DNA of 64,000 nt from Mycoemilia scoparia (Eukaryota; Kickxellomycota; Kickxellomycetes; Kickxellales; Kickxellaceae). Of this stretch, positions 23,560 through 35,061 are shown in pieces. The notes under the pieces are model-generated. The model ran no database searches. It saw only the letters and a list, made by a program, of their open reading frames with translations, and was not told the DNA's origin. The DNA is taken from assembly GCA_027575805.1 (NCBI GenBank), contig JANBPU010000037.1:43303-107302 (forward strand), given 5' to 3'. Each line of letters starts with the position of its first letter. Within the stretch, counting starts at the first letter, position 1. The position numbers and the translations under genes are program-made.

Positions 23560-24361
23560 CTTGACCAGAAATGAAATAAATCCAAGCTCGGTCTAATGTT
23601 TACATAAAAGCCACAGTTTGATCCGTGCTTTTTGTAAATTCGTCGCCCACCAACGGGGAAGTGCAAGAATTGATCTTGACGATATTCTTAAAATAACAAG
23701 ATTGGCTCTGCAGCACCATGGGAAGGGAGCTTTCTATTACAACATTGCATTCATAAATCAAGGCTTTCTAACGACCCCAAGTCTGCCAAAATTCAGCTCG
23801 ATCAATTTAGCATCTCCCTTGCAAACTGAAGAAAGATAGCTTGTAGGCGAACTTTTTTGTCGATGGCTTCGGCCTGAGTAACAGAGATAGAGGCATACCT
23901 TCTTTCTGTCTATAGCTGCATTCTGAGAACTTTCCCATCAAAGGTACATCCAAAAACGCAGCAATTGGACGCTTTATTGCAAGTGCACTGCATTACATGA
24001 CTTTTGAGGTTGCTTCCAATGACACCTCGATGGTTTGGGACTGGGTTTTCTGGCAGGATATGCGTATTAAACAGGAGGGGTATTCGATTGTTTTCTTTGC
24101 TTGGTTGGCTAGCTTTGTTCTTTTGCACGCATATAAAGTCACTGTGTGTTAAGAAGTGCCAACCAACTTTGAAAAGCCTGTCCTCCTTGTTCTTTGACGT
24201 TTTTGTTTTTGCTCTTTATAACTTCCTGGGCCACATATTTCTAGTTTTTTAATACCATCCAGCCTATTTCAAGCTACCCACCAGTACTCTTTCTCAACAG
24301 TGTAACCGTATATTGCCTAAAAGGGCGTCGTTTTACCAACCCAAGTACAGATTGTTAAATA

Positions 24362-27300
24362 ATGGAAGAGTTTGAAATTCTTCCCCGCGAATCGTACCAG
24401 CATGTCGTTACTATCCATGAGGTGCCCCGGGTAATTAGTTGGTGGTTTGCAACAAAACGCAAAAATATCGATTTTGGGCTGTTTTATCGCCAGTTCGAAA
24501 AGCATGGGTCTACGGAGATACTGGAGCTCACAAATAGTAAGGACGCAGGCTTTGGTGGTTCCAACTCCAAGCAAGCAGACGGGGCGCCAGATCCACAGGT
24601 ACAGGACGATGGCGATGGTGACATACCCGCACGGATGTTGAAAACAGCTACTGCTGGGTCTCGATTCAATTCTGCCCAGGGAAGACGCTCTTCAAAGCTT
24701 CGTGATCCCCTTTTGATGCCATTGCTGGCCATGAATCATGTTGAGTCGTCAAAGGGCACTATAAAGGGGCAGTGGAATGCCATATGGCCCGGCACATATA
24801 TACTCTACTTTGATAATTCTTTTTCAGTTAATACTTCAAAGATCCTTTCCTTGGTTGTTGCAATCAACGAGGTCGCGGGTCCCGCAGAGTCTGCTGTGCA
24901 GGCCCCACCTAATCATGAGGGTTGGCTTCAGAAGAAAAAGCGCAAAAGGATGCAGGGATATGCTCAGCGCTGGGTTGCTATCCGTGGGGCTTACCTTACC
25001 TACTCAACAACGCCCCATGGCGTCGTGCGAGCCAAGGTTGATATCCGCAATGCAGTTGTTACAACCACTGCCAAACAGAGGGTAATATACATTGATAGTG
25101 ATGATGGGCTCATGCAATTCCGTTCGAATTCCGATGAAGGCTTCAAAGAGTGGGTTGCTGCCATCAATAGGGCCAAAGCCGTCACTGATGATGCTAAACG
25201 TGATGAAGGAGACACTGTTTCTTTGTCTGACAGCATCGCCCCTTCCACTCATCAAACTGCCCTTCCAACAGCTCCCTTGGCAGCACCAGCAATACATTCA
25301 CAAAACGATCCTGCTTGCAACAACAACATTACCGATAAAACCACCACAAAGGACGACTCGCAACCCAATGGTGCACAGAACGGTGTTGAGGAGTCAGCGA
25401 CTCACGTCCACGACCGCTATTTGGCAGAATCTACACAAGCCCTTGCAATCATAACCAACATTTTTACTATTTTGCATTCACACAAAACGGAATCCTCAGC
25501 CCAATTGCCTGTACAAGCATATGCAGCTGCAGCTGCACCACCACCACCACCCGCAGATGGTACAAAGGCTGATCCAGCTTCTCAGCGCGAATTGCGAAAA
25601 CGCCCATCATTTCTGGAAAAACTTAGCAACAAAGGTGTCCAGAATACAGCAAACCCACTATCAGATAATGAGCTATTTTTGAAGAGTCTTCATCAGCTGC
25701 GTTCTTGCGTGCACAACATGTCCATGTTTGAAGGAGCACTTTATACTATGGTTAACGATCAAAAACCCACGCCTATATCTCATACACCAAAGTCGAAGAT
25801 CTGTGAGAAGCTTGATCGTGCTCTTTCTCCCATGTCATCAAGACTTTCTCGGACAGAGTCTGAGGTTTTCTATGATACATATGAAGTCATAGAAGTCCAG
25901 CATGATGAAGAGGACTCTCAGTCTACTCCAGGGTCTGATGAAGACCGATTTAAGTCGACTGCTCAATCACCTATTAATGGGGATCTGGCATCTCCCAAGA
26001 ATGCCTTATCTACATCGGACTCTAAGGTAGAGTGTGAAAATGAAGCTGATGGCGACGATTCTTCTTCGATAGACATGGAAGAGGAACTCAGCCACGATCC
26101 AGATTTCAAACGGGCTATTATGTCTGGTTCATTTAGTAGACTCCCACCTCAACAACACCCCTCTAGATCTTCTACTCAGTATAGTCGCACCAGTACCCCA
26201 AAATCACCAGATATGTTTGCGATAGGAAAGCCAAGGCCCAAGTCAATTGTGCGGCGTAAAACACTTCCCTCGCCCATGGTCCCAGATAATAGCAACATCC
26301 TGTCTATACTAAGGAATAATCTGGGAAAAGACCTTTCGACAATAACAATGCCTATAACCACCAACGAACCTATCAATGCTCTTCAGCTTCTCTGTGAGGA
26401 GCTGCAGTATGCTAACTTGCTAAACATTGCTGGTGAGATGGATGACAGTCTGGACAGACTGACATATGTAACAGCATTTGTCATATCTGGTTTAGCAAGC
26501 AAGGCAATCAGATCAGGGCGCAAGCCATTCAATCCTCTACTGGGGGAAACATACGAGTGTGTGCGCGAGGACCTTGGATTCCGATTTGTCTCCGAAAAGG
26601 TATCGCATCATCCAGCCGTTATGGCCTGTCACGCACACTCTCAGCACTTTGAGATGTGGCAGGATTCGCAGATAAAGACAAAGTTCTGGGGCAAATCTCT
26701 AGAGCTAGTGCCCATAGCTACGGTTCATATAAAGATACCCAAATATGGAGACTACTACACATTCACCAAGCCATCCACTCTCGTTAGGGGATTGATAACT
26801 GGTAACCGCACAGTTGAAATGAATGGCGAAGTTGTCATCACTAACCAGAAGACGAATGATTCGGCCACAATTGTTTTCAAGAAGGGAGGTCTGTTCAGCT
26901 CTGCATCTAACCAGGTCGAGTGTCGGCTGTACACATCTCCAGACAAGGCCTGTGACCGCCTATTACATGGCGACTGGACCAGCCACATCTATGAGGCACA
27001 CAACCCTGAAGAGCCAATTTGGAAGGTCAACCCAACACCACCTGATCATAAGAAGTACTATGGGTTTGATCAGTTTGCCATCGAGCTCAATGAGTTGACA
27101 GAGGATATCGAACAGTGGCTCCCACCCACTGATACACGCTTCCGTCCTGACCAACGGCTCTATGAGAAGGGTCAGGTCGATAAGGCAGAGCAGGTCAAAG
27201 TACAGCTTGAGCAGGCCCAGCGCGAGCGTCGTGAGGAAATGAGGCAATCGGGGCATACTTGGACCCCACAATATTTCACGCTTGACAGTAACAACAGCGA

Positions 27301-27418
27301 CCCAGCCTCTAACCAGGGTTGGGTTTACAAGGGGGGCTACTGGGAGGCAAGGGAAAAAAGATCGTTTGCCCCCAAGGTCCAACTCTGGCCATCCTCAGCC
27401 ATTGGTAACAAGTCATAG
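24362..27418 (+). CDS. OSH3: Oxysterol-binding protein homologue, Osh3-like (GOLD-PH-FFAT-ORD)
   Basis: A lipid-transfer protein acting at ER-plasma membrane contacts. A single exon of 1018 residues. The N-terminus (residues 1-175) resembles the GOLD-like module of Osh3. A PH domain at about 186-280 begins HEGWLQKKKRKRMQGYAQRW. Near residue 500 an acidic segment with EVFYDTYEV fits a phospho- or near-canonical FFAT motif for VAP binding. The ORD spans about 655-1018 and carries LLGETYECVREDLGFRFVSE and the fingerprint EKVSHHPAV, in place of the usual EQVSHHPP; ending elements include WKVNPTPPDHKKYYGF. The GOLD-PH-FFAT-ORD order points to Osh3 rather than Osh1/2 (ankyrin) or the short Osh4-7. 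The linkers are Ser/Pro-rich. The gene is intronless, unlike most of its neighbours. Confidence 0.9.
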   Translation: MEEFEILPRESYQHVVTIHEVPRVISWWFATKRKNIDFGLFYRQFEKHGSTEILELTNSKDAGFGGSNSKQADGAPDPQVQDDGDGDIPARMLKTATAGSRFNSAQGRRSSKLRDPLLMPLLAMNHVESSKGTIKGQWNAIWPGTYILYFDNSFSVNTSKILSLVVAINEVAGPAESAVQAPPNHEGWLQKKKRKRMQGYAQRWVAIRGAYLTYSTTPHGVVRAKVDIRNAVVTTTAKQRVIYIDSDDGLMQFRSNSDEGFKEWVAAINRAKAVTDDAKRDEGDTVSLSDSIAPSTHQTALPTAPLAAPAIHSQNDPACNNNITDKTTTKDDSQPNGAQNGVEESATHVHDRYLAESTQALAIITNIFTILHSHKTESSAQLPVQAYAAAAAPPPPPADGTKADPASQRELRKRPSFLEKLSNKGVQNTANPLSDNELFLKSLHQLRSCVHNMSMFEGALYTMVNDQKPTPISHTPKSKICEKLDRALSPMSSRLSRTESEVFYDTYEVIEVQHDEEDSQSTPGSDEDRFKSTAQSPINGDLASPKNALSTSDSKVECENEADGDDSSSIDMEEELSHDPDFKRAIMSGSFSRLPPQQHPSRSSTQYSRTSTPKSPDMFAIGKPRPKSIVRRKTLPSPMVPDNSNILSILRNNLGKDLSTITMPITTNEPINALQLLCEELQYANLLNIAGEMDDSLDRLTYVTAFVISGLASKAIRSGRKPFNPLLGETYECVREDLGFRFVSEKVSHHPAVMACHAHSQHFEMWQDSQIKTKFWGKSLELVPIATVHIKIPKYGDYYTFTKPSTLVRGLITGNRTVEMNGEVVITNQKTNDSATIVFKKGGLFSSASNQVECRLYTSPDKACDRLLHGDWTSHIYEAHNPEEPIWKVNPTPPDHKKYYGFDQFAIELNELTEDIEQWLPPTDTRFRPDQRLYEKGQVDKAEQVKVQLEQAQRERREEMRQSGHTWTPQYFTLDSNNSDPASNQGWVYKGGYWEAREKRSFAPKVQLWPSSAIGNKS

Positions 27419-27611
27419 CCAATTTTTAGTTTTTATTCCTTTTATAATTTGTTGATGTGTTTTCATTGGGTTATGTTTGTCAAAAGCATAGGTTTAATTA
27501 TCACGCACAAGAAAGAAAAAAGTGGTATGCTCTGTCTATTGTGTGCAGTTAAATTCTCAGGGTAGAGGGTAGAGGGGTCATTTTGCATTAGGCTTGTGAA
27601 TAAAACCAACA

Positions 27612-27768
27612 TATAGCAAGCTTTCCACCAAAGGGAACCATACAGATGCCCACACACATTCCCTGCAAATCAGCTCATAAGCCTATGTTTTAGCCTAAGG
27701 CCCAACGATAATTGGCCAGTATCCAAGGGGATATCCTAGTATCCTTTTAGAAGAGACTACGCTGCCAT
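27612..27768 (-). repeat. Family-2 MITE-like element, first of a tandem pair
   Basis: In reverse orientation: TAGCAAGCTTTCCACC on the left, then CATTCCCTGCAAATCAGCTC, CCTATGTTTTAGCC and GATATCCTAGTATCCTTTTA, ending AGAGACTACGCTGCCATATG. These blocks are reverse complements of the copy at 4260. Confidence 0.72.
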
Positions 27769-27925
27769 ATGGCAAGGTCTCCATCAAAAGAGAACAAGCT
27801 GGTGGCCTTATACATTTCTTGCAAATCAGTCCATAAGCTATACATTTCAGCTGGAGTCTGACAGACTGTTCGCTATTATCCAGGGTATTACTCTGGCAAA
27901 CTTTGAAGGAGACTCTGCCATATGT
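27764..27925 (-). repeat. Family-2 MITE-like element, second of a tandem pair
   Basis: It shares the CATATG with the preceding copy: CATATGGCAAGGTCTCCATC on the left and GGAGACTCTGCCATATG on the right, a good inverted repeat. The interior CAGTCCATAAGCTATACATT and ATCCAGGGTATTACTCTGG is family 2. Same orientation as its neighbour. Confidence 0.78.
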
Positions 27926-28598
27926 GAGAAAATATCTGGGTTTTATATTTCTCATCACAGCCACAAAACACAGTGCCAAGCACAGATCTTTGCCAAGGTC
28001 TGGGAAACAAAAAAAATCAAAAGTGGTGTCAACGACCAACAAAAAGCTGCACTGCCATTGTTGCACACACGCTCATTTGAATAAAATAAGAGGAGGATGG
28101 GGGAAAACATGCCACTGGTGGTGCTCAAAATCGTTATTATGCTTGTGGCCCAATGTTTCGAGCCACAACTTTCTTTTTCCTCTTTTATTCTTAAAGGACA
28201 CCCTTCATACTTCATATTAAAGAAGGTAATTAGCTTTTTTGTAGACTGCTGTTGCAATGATCCCTGGAAAATCTTTTCTCAGGATCTTCATTTCTCTCTC
28301 GCGCCATTAAAATTTCGCTCTACTAATAGGTGCTTTTTTTTGCATTAGGGATAGATTCTTGTTTTCAGCCGGGCACACAATTCTGTTCCCTATTGTAAGT
28401 TGCCATAGATTTAGCCCTGCTGCCATAAGTTTATCCATTGTGATGCTCTTCATTGCGGCCCTTAGTTCCTTCAGAACCTAATTCTTTCTTTGTTTTCTTA
28501 GTTGGAAACTAGTCTATCAGCATACACGCAAAATTATAAGCGTCTTTATCAGCGACGTTACTAAGGCCGGCATTAAGTTCGAGCTATTTGAAGATTAA

Positions 28599-31500
28599 AT
28601 GAATCGCAAGGCCAATTCGCAGAATTCAGACGCCAAAGCAGCATTGCAACAATCAGCGGCCTCACAGTCAAAAGTCCCCAGAAAGGGCTCAGTCACTGCC
28701 TCGACAGGAGCTGGTCACGGGAATGCTAATACGGCTTCTGCTACTAAGCCCAGCCATAGCAACAGCGGTAATGTTAACACCAATAATGTGAAATCTGCTG
28801 CTCCACCACTATCTTTTGCCTCTGCTGCCGCAGCTGCAGTAGCAAAATCTAGTTCTGAAAGCAATCACACAGCTGACACACCGTAAGTGTTATTTCTGGC
28901 CATGTTCATTTATCTTTGGATGATTTATTGTCACTTAATGACCAAGGCTTCACTAAAAACATGCCATTCTGTGCTTAGATCGAGACACAACAAAAGGAAT
29001 CCACAGGGATCGGAGCGTGGTGGTAGACCTGCCAGTGTCATTCTCACCACTCCAGTTCGCATTCCTCAGCGAGATTCAGTGGCTGGACACAGTAAGTCGC
29101 TTTTCAACATCACGTTCTTTGCTTGGTAGTTCTATATTATATCATTATTTGACAGCCATTTAACATGTGTCTGCAATGTATCATGGTTTAGTATCTAATA
29201 TCCAATTTGGCTCTGTAAGCCAAAAGTCATCACAGCCCCCTCCACCACCTCCAACACAAAAACCCAATGCTGGTCCACAATCTACAAGCGGCGGAGTTCC
29301 AAGCTCACAGCCACAATCAGCTACAAAACCTACCTTTGGAACTGTACCACCCGTCACAAATCCAGGAGTAAGCATCAATATCAACACTATGGTCCCATAT
29401 AGATACTATAGCCTTTAACTCAATAGTCATAAAATGCTCATCATTTATTCTTTTACTTTGCAGAGCTACTCTCAGCCCCAACAAGGCGATCAGCGCAACC
29501 ACCATCCTCGTTCAAACTCATTTACTCATGGTTGGGCTGGAAACCAACATGCCTATGACCATGCCGGCCAGTCTTCCCATCCAAACCAGAGAGGCCACCA
29601 CCACCACCACCACCAAGGCAATGCTGGTCATGGTAAAGGATATATGAATAACCAAGGTCATCACGGAGAGTATAGAAGAAAAGGCGATAATCAGAGGTCA
29701 GATAGCTTCTCACGGTACAACAAGCACCGTGATCAACATCAGTTTGCTCCTAACCAACAACCACACCCAAATAATGTGCCTTATATGTACGGTGCACACC
29801 ATGGCCACTATCCACCTCCCCCGCCCCCTCACGGCCAGGATCAAACAATACAAGGACAACACCCCATGCCTGGCAACAATATAAGCCAACCCCCAATGAA
29901 TCCTCAAGGCAACCCTGCCCAACAGCAAGTCCCACTCCCTCCACCCACACAGCAGCAGCAGCAGCCAACACAGATGCCTATACCAAATCAAGGCTATTCT
30001 GGCCAAGATATGTACTACCAAGATCAGAGAGGAGGCCCCCACGGACATCCTAGACAGAATATGCCTCCGCAGGTTGCTCACCACCCACAGGCTTACTATA
30101 TCCAACCCGGTTCTTCACCAATGCAGCGGCCAAGAGACAAATCGGCCCACCCTTACCCCGTTCCCTACCATATGGCCCCCATTCACCACATGCCTGGTCC
30201 TGGTGGAAATGGTCCTCAACAAAACCAGCCCGGCCAGATATCTCAACCACCACCAATGGGTGCCATGCCAGGAAATCCTGTTCCTGGATGGAATGTCCAC
30301 AACTTTTACTCTTATCCAAATATACCTCCTGTCCAACAGATGTACCCAATGCAAACCATGGCTTCGGGACATCCATCTTACCAAATACCACAGGGTGTAG
30401 CTGGTATGCCAAACACAAAGCCTATCCAAGGAATTCCTATAATGGCTCCATCAGGTTCTGCCCCATCCTCGAATAGCAGCACCAGTCGTTTGAATGCTTC
30501 AGCAGCTACCTTCAAGACCAGGGAATCTAAAAAGATACAGATTATTAATCCAAACACAAAGCAGCCTGTTGACCTTAAACCATCCCAGGACAGGAGAGGT
30601 TCTGTCTCAGACCAGTCCTCCGTCCAAAACACTAGGAATACACCAACCCCATCTTCTGCCTCGCAGGGAATTGACAATGATCTCCGCCCCTCTAGCCAAC
30701 ACTCATTCTCCACACCCTCTAATACCACTGAAAAGGTTGTCTTCTCTATCCCGAAGACCTCTAAAGCTATTCAGATAGTTAACCCTAATGTAAAGGTTAA
30801 GGATGAAAAGGAGAAGGAGAAGGAAGACTCTGCAGTAGAGGAGGATACCAGGGCTCCCGCAAAGGAAGAAAGCGACAAGACAGAGCCCGTATTCAAGGCC
30901 ACAGAACCTACAGTTACTTCCAAACCTGTTAAGGAAGATAAGCCAGAGGCAGATCAGACGAAGACTGATACTGAAACTACTGCTGCTGATACTTCCAAGG
31001 CTGAGGAGAAGATTTCAGAGGAAACTCCCAAAGAATCTGAAGATACTACCCCTCCTCCTGTTGCTACTCCCTCTGATGCTGCACCAATAGAAGAACCTTC
31101 AAAGGATGCTGTCAAGGAGGAACAAGAAAAGCCCTCAGATGAGGCCCCCAGGACAGAGGAAGATAAGCAAGAAGATAAAAAAGAGGATGAACCAAAGGTT
31201 GAGACTTCACTAAAATCAGAAGCCGCTGAAGAGGATAACAAAGATCCTACACTCACTCCACACCGTGTAACATTCAAAGAGCCCGAGGCTGCTACTACAG
31301 CTACTACAACAACTACAACTAGCAAGGACGATTCTAATGCTTCTGAGAAAGATTCAGTTGAGAGCAAATCCGATGGATCTGAGGAGAAGGATTTCGATTC
31401 CGCTTCCGCTTCCGGAACTAAGGAAAGTGAAGATGAGAACGGTAACTCTGATTGTGAAGATAAGGATGACTACAGCGATGATGAAGAGCACTCTGATGGC

Positions 31501-34047
31501 GAGGAGCTGAGAGGACCACCCACCCTTCTTACAAAAGACAATATTGAGTCAGTGAAATATCCTGAGTCGATTTCTTTAACACCAATTATCAGGGGGGATG
31601 TAATCTATTACCCAATTGAGTTCCTCAAGGCATTCAGTTCCGAATGCCAACTGCCGCCTGCTGGTTTCAAGTTTGATGCACCTACAGATGATCGCCAACA
31701 TGGTCATCCTCATCGCAATGATCAGCGTACTGGAATGAGGAGATCTGCTTCTGGTCGTGGTGAACGTGGCCCAGGACGCAGCGGTAGCTATAACCGTCCA
31801 CCCGCGCCCCAGTTTGGTGGCGATGGTCATGGCCGTCCAATAGGTCGCAACTCTCAAGAGAGGTTTAGTATGAGCAGCCAGCAGGGTGGTCCCGGTGGTG
31901 ATCGCAGCGGCCCTGGTCTTGGACCTAGAGCACCATCTGGAAGAATGTCACAAAGTGGTCGAGAGAGTCGCGGTGGACGCCGTGCTAGAGGCCGCGGTCG
32001 CGGTGATGGACATGGCCACCATGATAACTCTCATCAAGCTAAACCAGTTGTATTGTTGCCTAAGTCAGAAAACAGATGGAAACCATCTCGTCAGGCAGAC
32101 AAGGCTGGTGAAAATTCTACTATCGAGGTCGTTGAACGCCAAACCAAGATTCTTCTCAACAAGCTCACACCAGACAACTTTGAACAAGTATCTAATGATA
32201 TTATTGATGTGGCTAACAAATCAAAAGAGGAGAGTGATGGACATATTCTGCGTCGCGCTGTTATTATCATTTTTGAAAAGGCTACTGACGAGCCTACGTT
32301 CTCTGCTACTTACGCTCAGCTTTGCAAGAAGATGATCACATCTATTGACCCTGAAATTGTTGACAAGAATGTCCTTACAAAGGACGGTCGCTATCTTTCT
32401 GGTGGTTTACTTGTTCGTAAATATCTTCTTAACCGCTGTCAGGAAGGATTTGATCTTGGATGGAAGGTCGATATGCCAGACGATATTGAATCTGATGAGT
32501 ACTATAAGGCCGCAAAGATTAAGAGACAGGGTCTTGGTCTCATTCAGTTTATTGGTGAATTATTCTTGCTTGATATGCTTACACTTAAGATTATGCATGA
32601 ATGTGTTAAGCGTCTCTTGTCCAACATTAATGATCCGGAAGAAGAAGAGATCGAATCATTGGCCAAACTTATGACGACTATTGGTAAGAAGTTTGATACC
32701 GAAGATGCTGCCGAAGTCATCGATGTCTACTTCGAACGTATTCGTCTCCTTAGTGTCAACAAGAAACTAAGCTCTCGTATCAGATTCATGCTCAAGGATG
32801 TCATAGACCTTCGTTCTGCCAAATGGGTAAGCCGTCGCAAGAATGATGGTCCAAAGACCATTGCTGAGATTCACGAAGAAGAGGAACGCAAGCGCGAAGC
32901 TGCCCTTCGTAAATCAGCCTCAAACACCCGTTCAATGAGCGGAATTGGTGGCCAGCAATTTGGCCGTGGACGTCGTGACCCTCGCGAACGTGAGAGCCGT
33001 CAGGGCAGATCATCGTGGAATACTGTTGGTGGTTCCAGCAACAGCGGCCGCTCTGATTCTATGACAACTCGTCCAGAGAACCTTACCAACTTTGGAAACT
33101 TATCACGCTCCAAGAACTCGCCATCGCCTTCGACTAATCCATTCCAGACTCTTGGAAAGGGATCTCGGGGTTGGAACAGCAATTCTAGTACTGATGCACA
33201 TCGCAGTGGGCCTACTCCACGCAGCGTTTCTCTTTATGGATCAACCTCTTCACGCATGGCATCCACTCTTCCAAAGAGCGGAAATGGCTCTGATAAGCAA
33301 GAATCGCCTGGCTCTAGCAGTGGTAAACACAGGAGCAACGAGAAGATGAGCATTGGTAATATGTACTCTGCTCTTTACCAGCACGACGACACACATGCCT
33401 CACCAAGAGCTGGTCCCATCAAAGAGAAGGACAATATACCAGAAATATCCTCAACGCTCTCAGAGTCAGCATCAAATGTTAAACTCATGGATAGCAAGGT
33501 TCTCAAGCGGAAGGTTAAGGGTATGGTTGATGAATTCTTGGGTCTTAAGGACTTTGAGGAGCTCATCGAATGTGTCAAGGAACTCGAGGAACCAAACTAT
33601 CCCAATGCGGCTGTTGAGTTTATTGAATATTCAATCACCCTAAAGCCTCTACAGGTTGATCTTGTGGCCCAAGGATTTGGAAAGCTGCACAAGAGCGTAA
33701 TCTCCGAGGACACCTTTGTTGGTGCATTCACAAAAGCAAGCAAGCACCTGGAAGATCTTGAAGATGATATTCCACTTATCTATACCTTCTTTGGTAAACT
33801 TCTTTCTGGATCTGAGGTTTCAGTCACAAGGGTTGCAGAAGCCAGTGGCGTGTCCGAGAACCCATCTGCCTACAAGGCTGTACTTGAGTACTTGAAGGAA
33901 GAGATGAAGAAGAAGGGCCAAGATGAACTCAAATCGGAGCTTGAGAGTGCAGGATTCGATGTCAAGAAGGCACTGGGTGAGATGAGTGAGGAACGGGTAA
34001 ACAAGGAATTCGAGAAGCGTGATCTATCAACGCTTCTGTCCCAGTAG
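28599..34047 (+). CDS. Translation initiation factor eIF4G
   Basis: Scaffold of the eIF4F cap-binding complex, linking eIF4E, eIF4A, PABP and eIF3. Four exons (28599-28882, 28979-29091, 29192-29367, 29464-34047) give 1718 residues. The N-terminus contains SNIQFGSVSQ, like the IxFG motif of fungal eIF4G, then His/Pro/Gln-rich sequence. A long Glu/Lys-rich stretch precedes the eIF4E-binding site YPIEFLKAF (about 907-915). A basic RGG/RGRG region follows. The MIF4G (HEAT) domain starts near 1079 with RQTKILLNKLTPDNFEQVSN. A C-terminal MA3 domain lies at about 1535-1655 (VKGMVDEFLGLKDFEELIEC); yeast eIF4G lacks MA3, whereas animal and many filamentous fungal forms have it. The first three small exons are supported by exact phase continuity (2, 1, 0) and strong donors. 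Confidence 0.92.
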
Positions 34048-34296
34048 GTACCCCCTATACAAAGGCCGTAGCATGCTACTAACAGCACTTCAGTTATAAT
34101 ATGTCCCACAAAAATGCCCACACAGCACACTTTTGTACAGTAAAATTTATCTGTGCATAATGTGGCCAGCCAAGCTACTTTCCAACAACTTTTACTACTT
34201 TCTCTATTTCGCTTTTCCATACCTTCAGTTAGCAGTATTTTCTTTATTGTTTCTATCATTTAAGCAAACAAAGCTACGTTTAAAATTAAATTGTCC

Positions 34297-34441
34297 AAAT
34301 GGCCAGATTTCACAAGGCCATAGGCAAAATGGGTCGTCCCCAGGAGTTGCATATGAAACGGTTGGCGATTGGGGGCAAAACATGAGGACCCATTTCTGCA
34401 TACTTCGCATCTGACGACTAGTGAAATTCCGCCACATGGAC
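34297..34441 (+). repeat. Family-3 MITE-like element
   Basis: The ends CAAATGGCCAGATTTCAC and the inverted GTGAAATTCCGCCACATGG. The interior GGCAAAATGGGTCGTCCCCA and GAGGACCCATTTCTGCATAC aligns with the copy at 57331. Confidence 0.72.
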
Positions 34442-34510
34442 TGGCCAGTATGCATGATGGAGCTGGCCTACTAGTAACAATTAGACCTTCAAAAATAATG
34501 ATCCAAATGT
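34433..34510 (-). repeat. Truncated family-1 (subfamily D) element, copy G
   Basis: It has CTGGCCAGTATGCATG and GGAGCTGGCCTACTAGTA, the reverse complement of the interior of copy D at 9520. It ends in ACCTTCAAAAATAATGATCC. The left terminal repeat is missing, apparently cut where the family-3 element ends. Confidence 0.6.
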
Positions 34511-35061
34511 AGATCCCAGCTCATGCAAAGAAGAGATGGTTTTCGTCTGTATGCGATTTGCAGCTCCCCAACTGTCACTACATGCGATACTGCTTGTTTT
34601 CGCTACTACCCCACACTTTGGCTCTGTTTATTTGCTTTGTGGGCGATATGGTGTCGCACTAAAGGCTGCGAACTGGTGTGCGTGTACTGAATTATTGTAG
34701 CCTACAACAAAGTGTCAATGGTGATAAAACAAGTTTATTTTCCTACAGGGCAGGCTGAGGCCTCGCACATTAAAAAATATGTTTACCAAGTTGCATAAAG
34801 CCTGATAAAATTATAAAATTAGTCTACAAAGCGTCAATGGGCAAGAGTGTTTCTATCAAACTCCCATAAGACTAGCTACCAACCAGGTGCAGGCACGCAG
34901 TGGTCTGACTGTTTATGCAGAAAGCTGAAGTGCTTATAGAGAAATTGGTTGCTTTGGCCCTTCTTTGAACAAACTTCTTTCTTTTCCCTTCACTCTAAAG
35001 CACTGGTCCGTATTGATTGATAGTACCTGCCCACATACTCGGAAAGCCCAAGCCCCTTGCC

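Larger units (their letters stand above)
22818..24361. other. Divergent spacer HRD3 / OSH3-like
   Basis: Shared 5' region of two divergent genes, about 1.5 kb. It holds a family-2 element (23276-23442) running directly into a family-1 element (23437-23559). No open frame longer than about 100 codons and none that looks coding. Confidence 0.55.
27419..28598. other. Spacer between OSH3-like gene and eIF4G gene, with tandem repeats
   Basis: Contains two head-to-tail family-2 elements (27612-27768 and 27764-27925). The remaining sequence upstream of 28599 is presumably promoter and 5' leader of the eIF4G gene, and includes a pyrimidine-rich tract around 28280-28350. No gene seen. Confidence 0.55.
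34048..35061. other. Spacer eIF4G / RIC8 with nested repeats
   Basis: A family-3 element (34297-34441) runs into a truncated family-1-type element (34433-34510). The remainder is non-coding, presumably the eIF4G 3' end and the RIC8 promoter. Confidence 0.55.
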
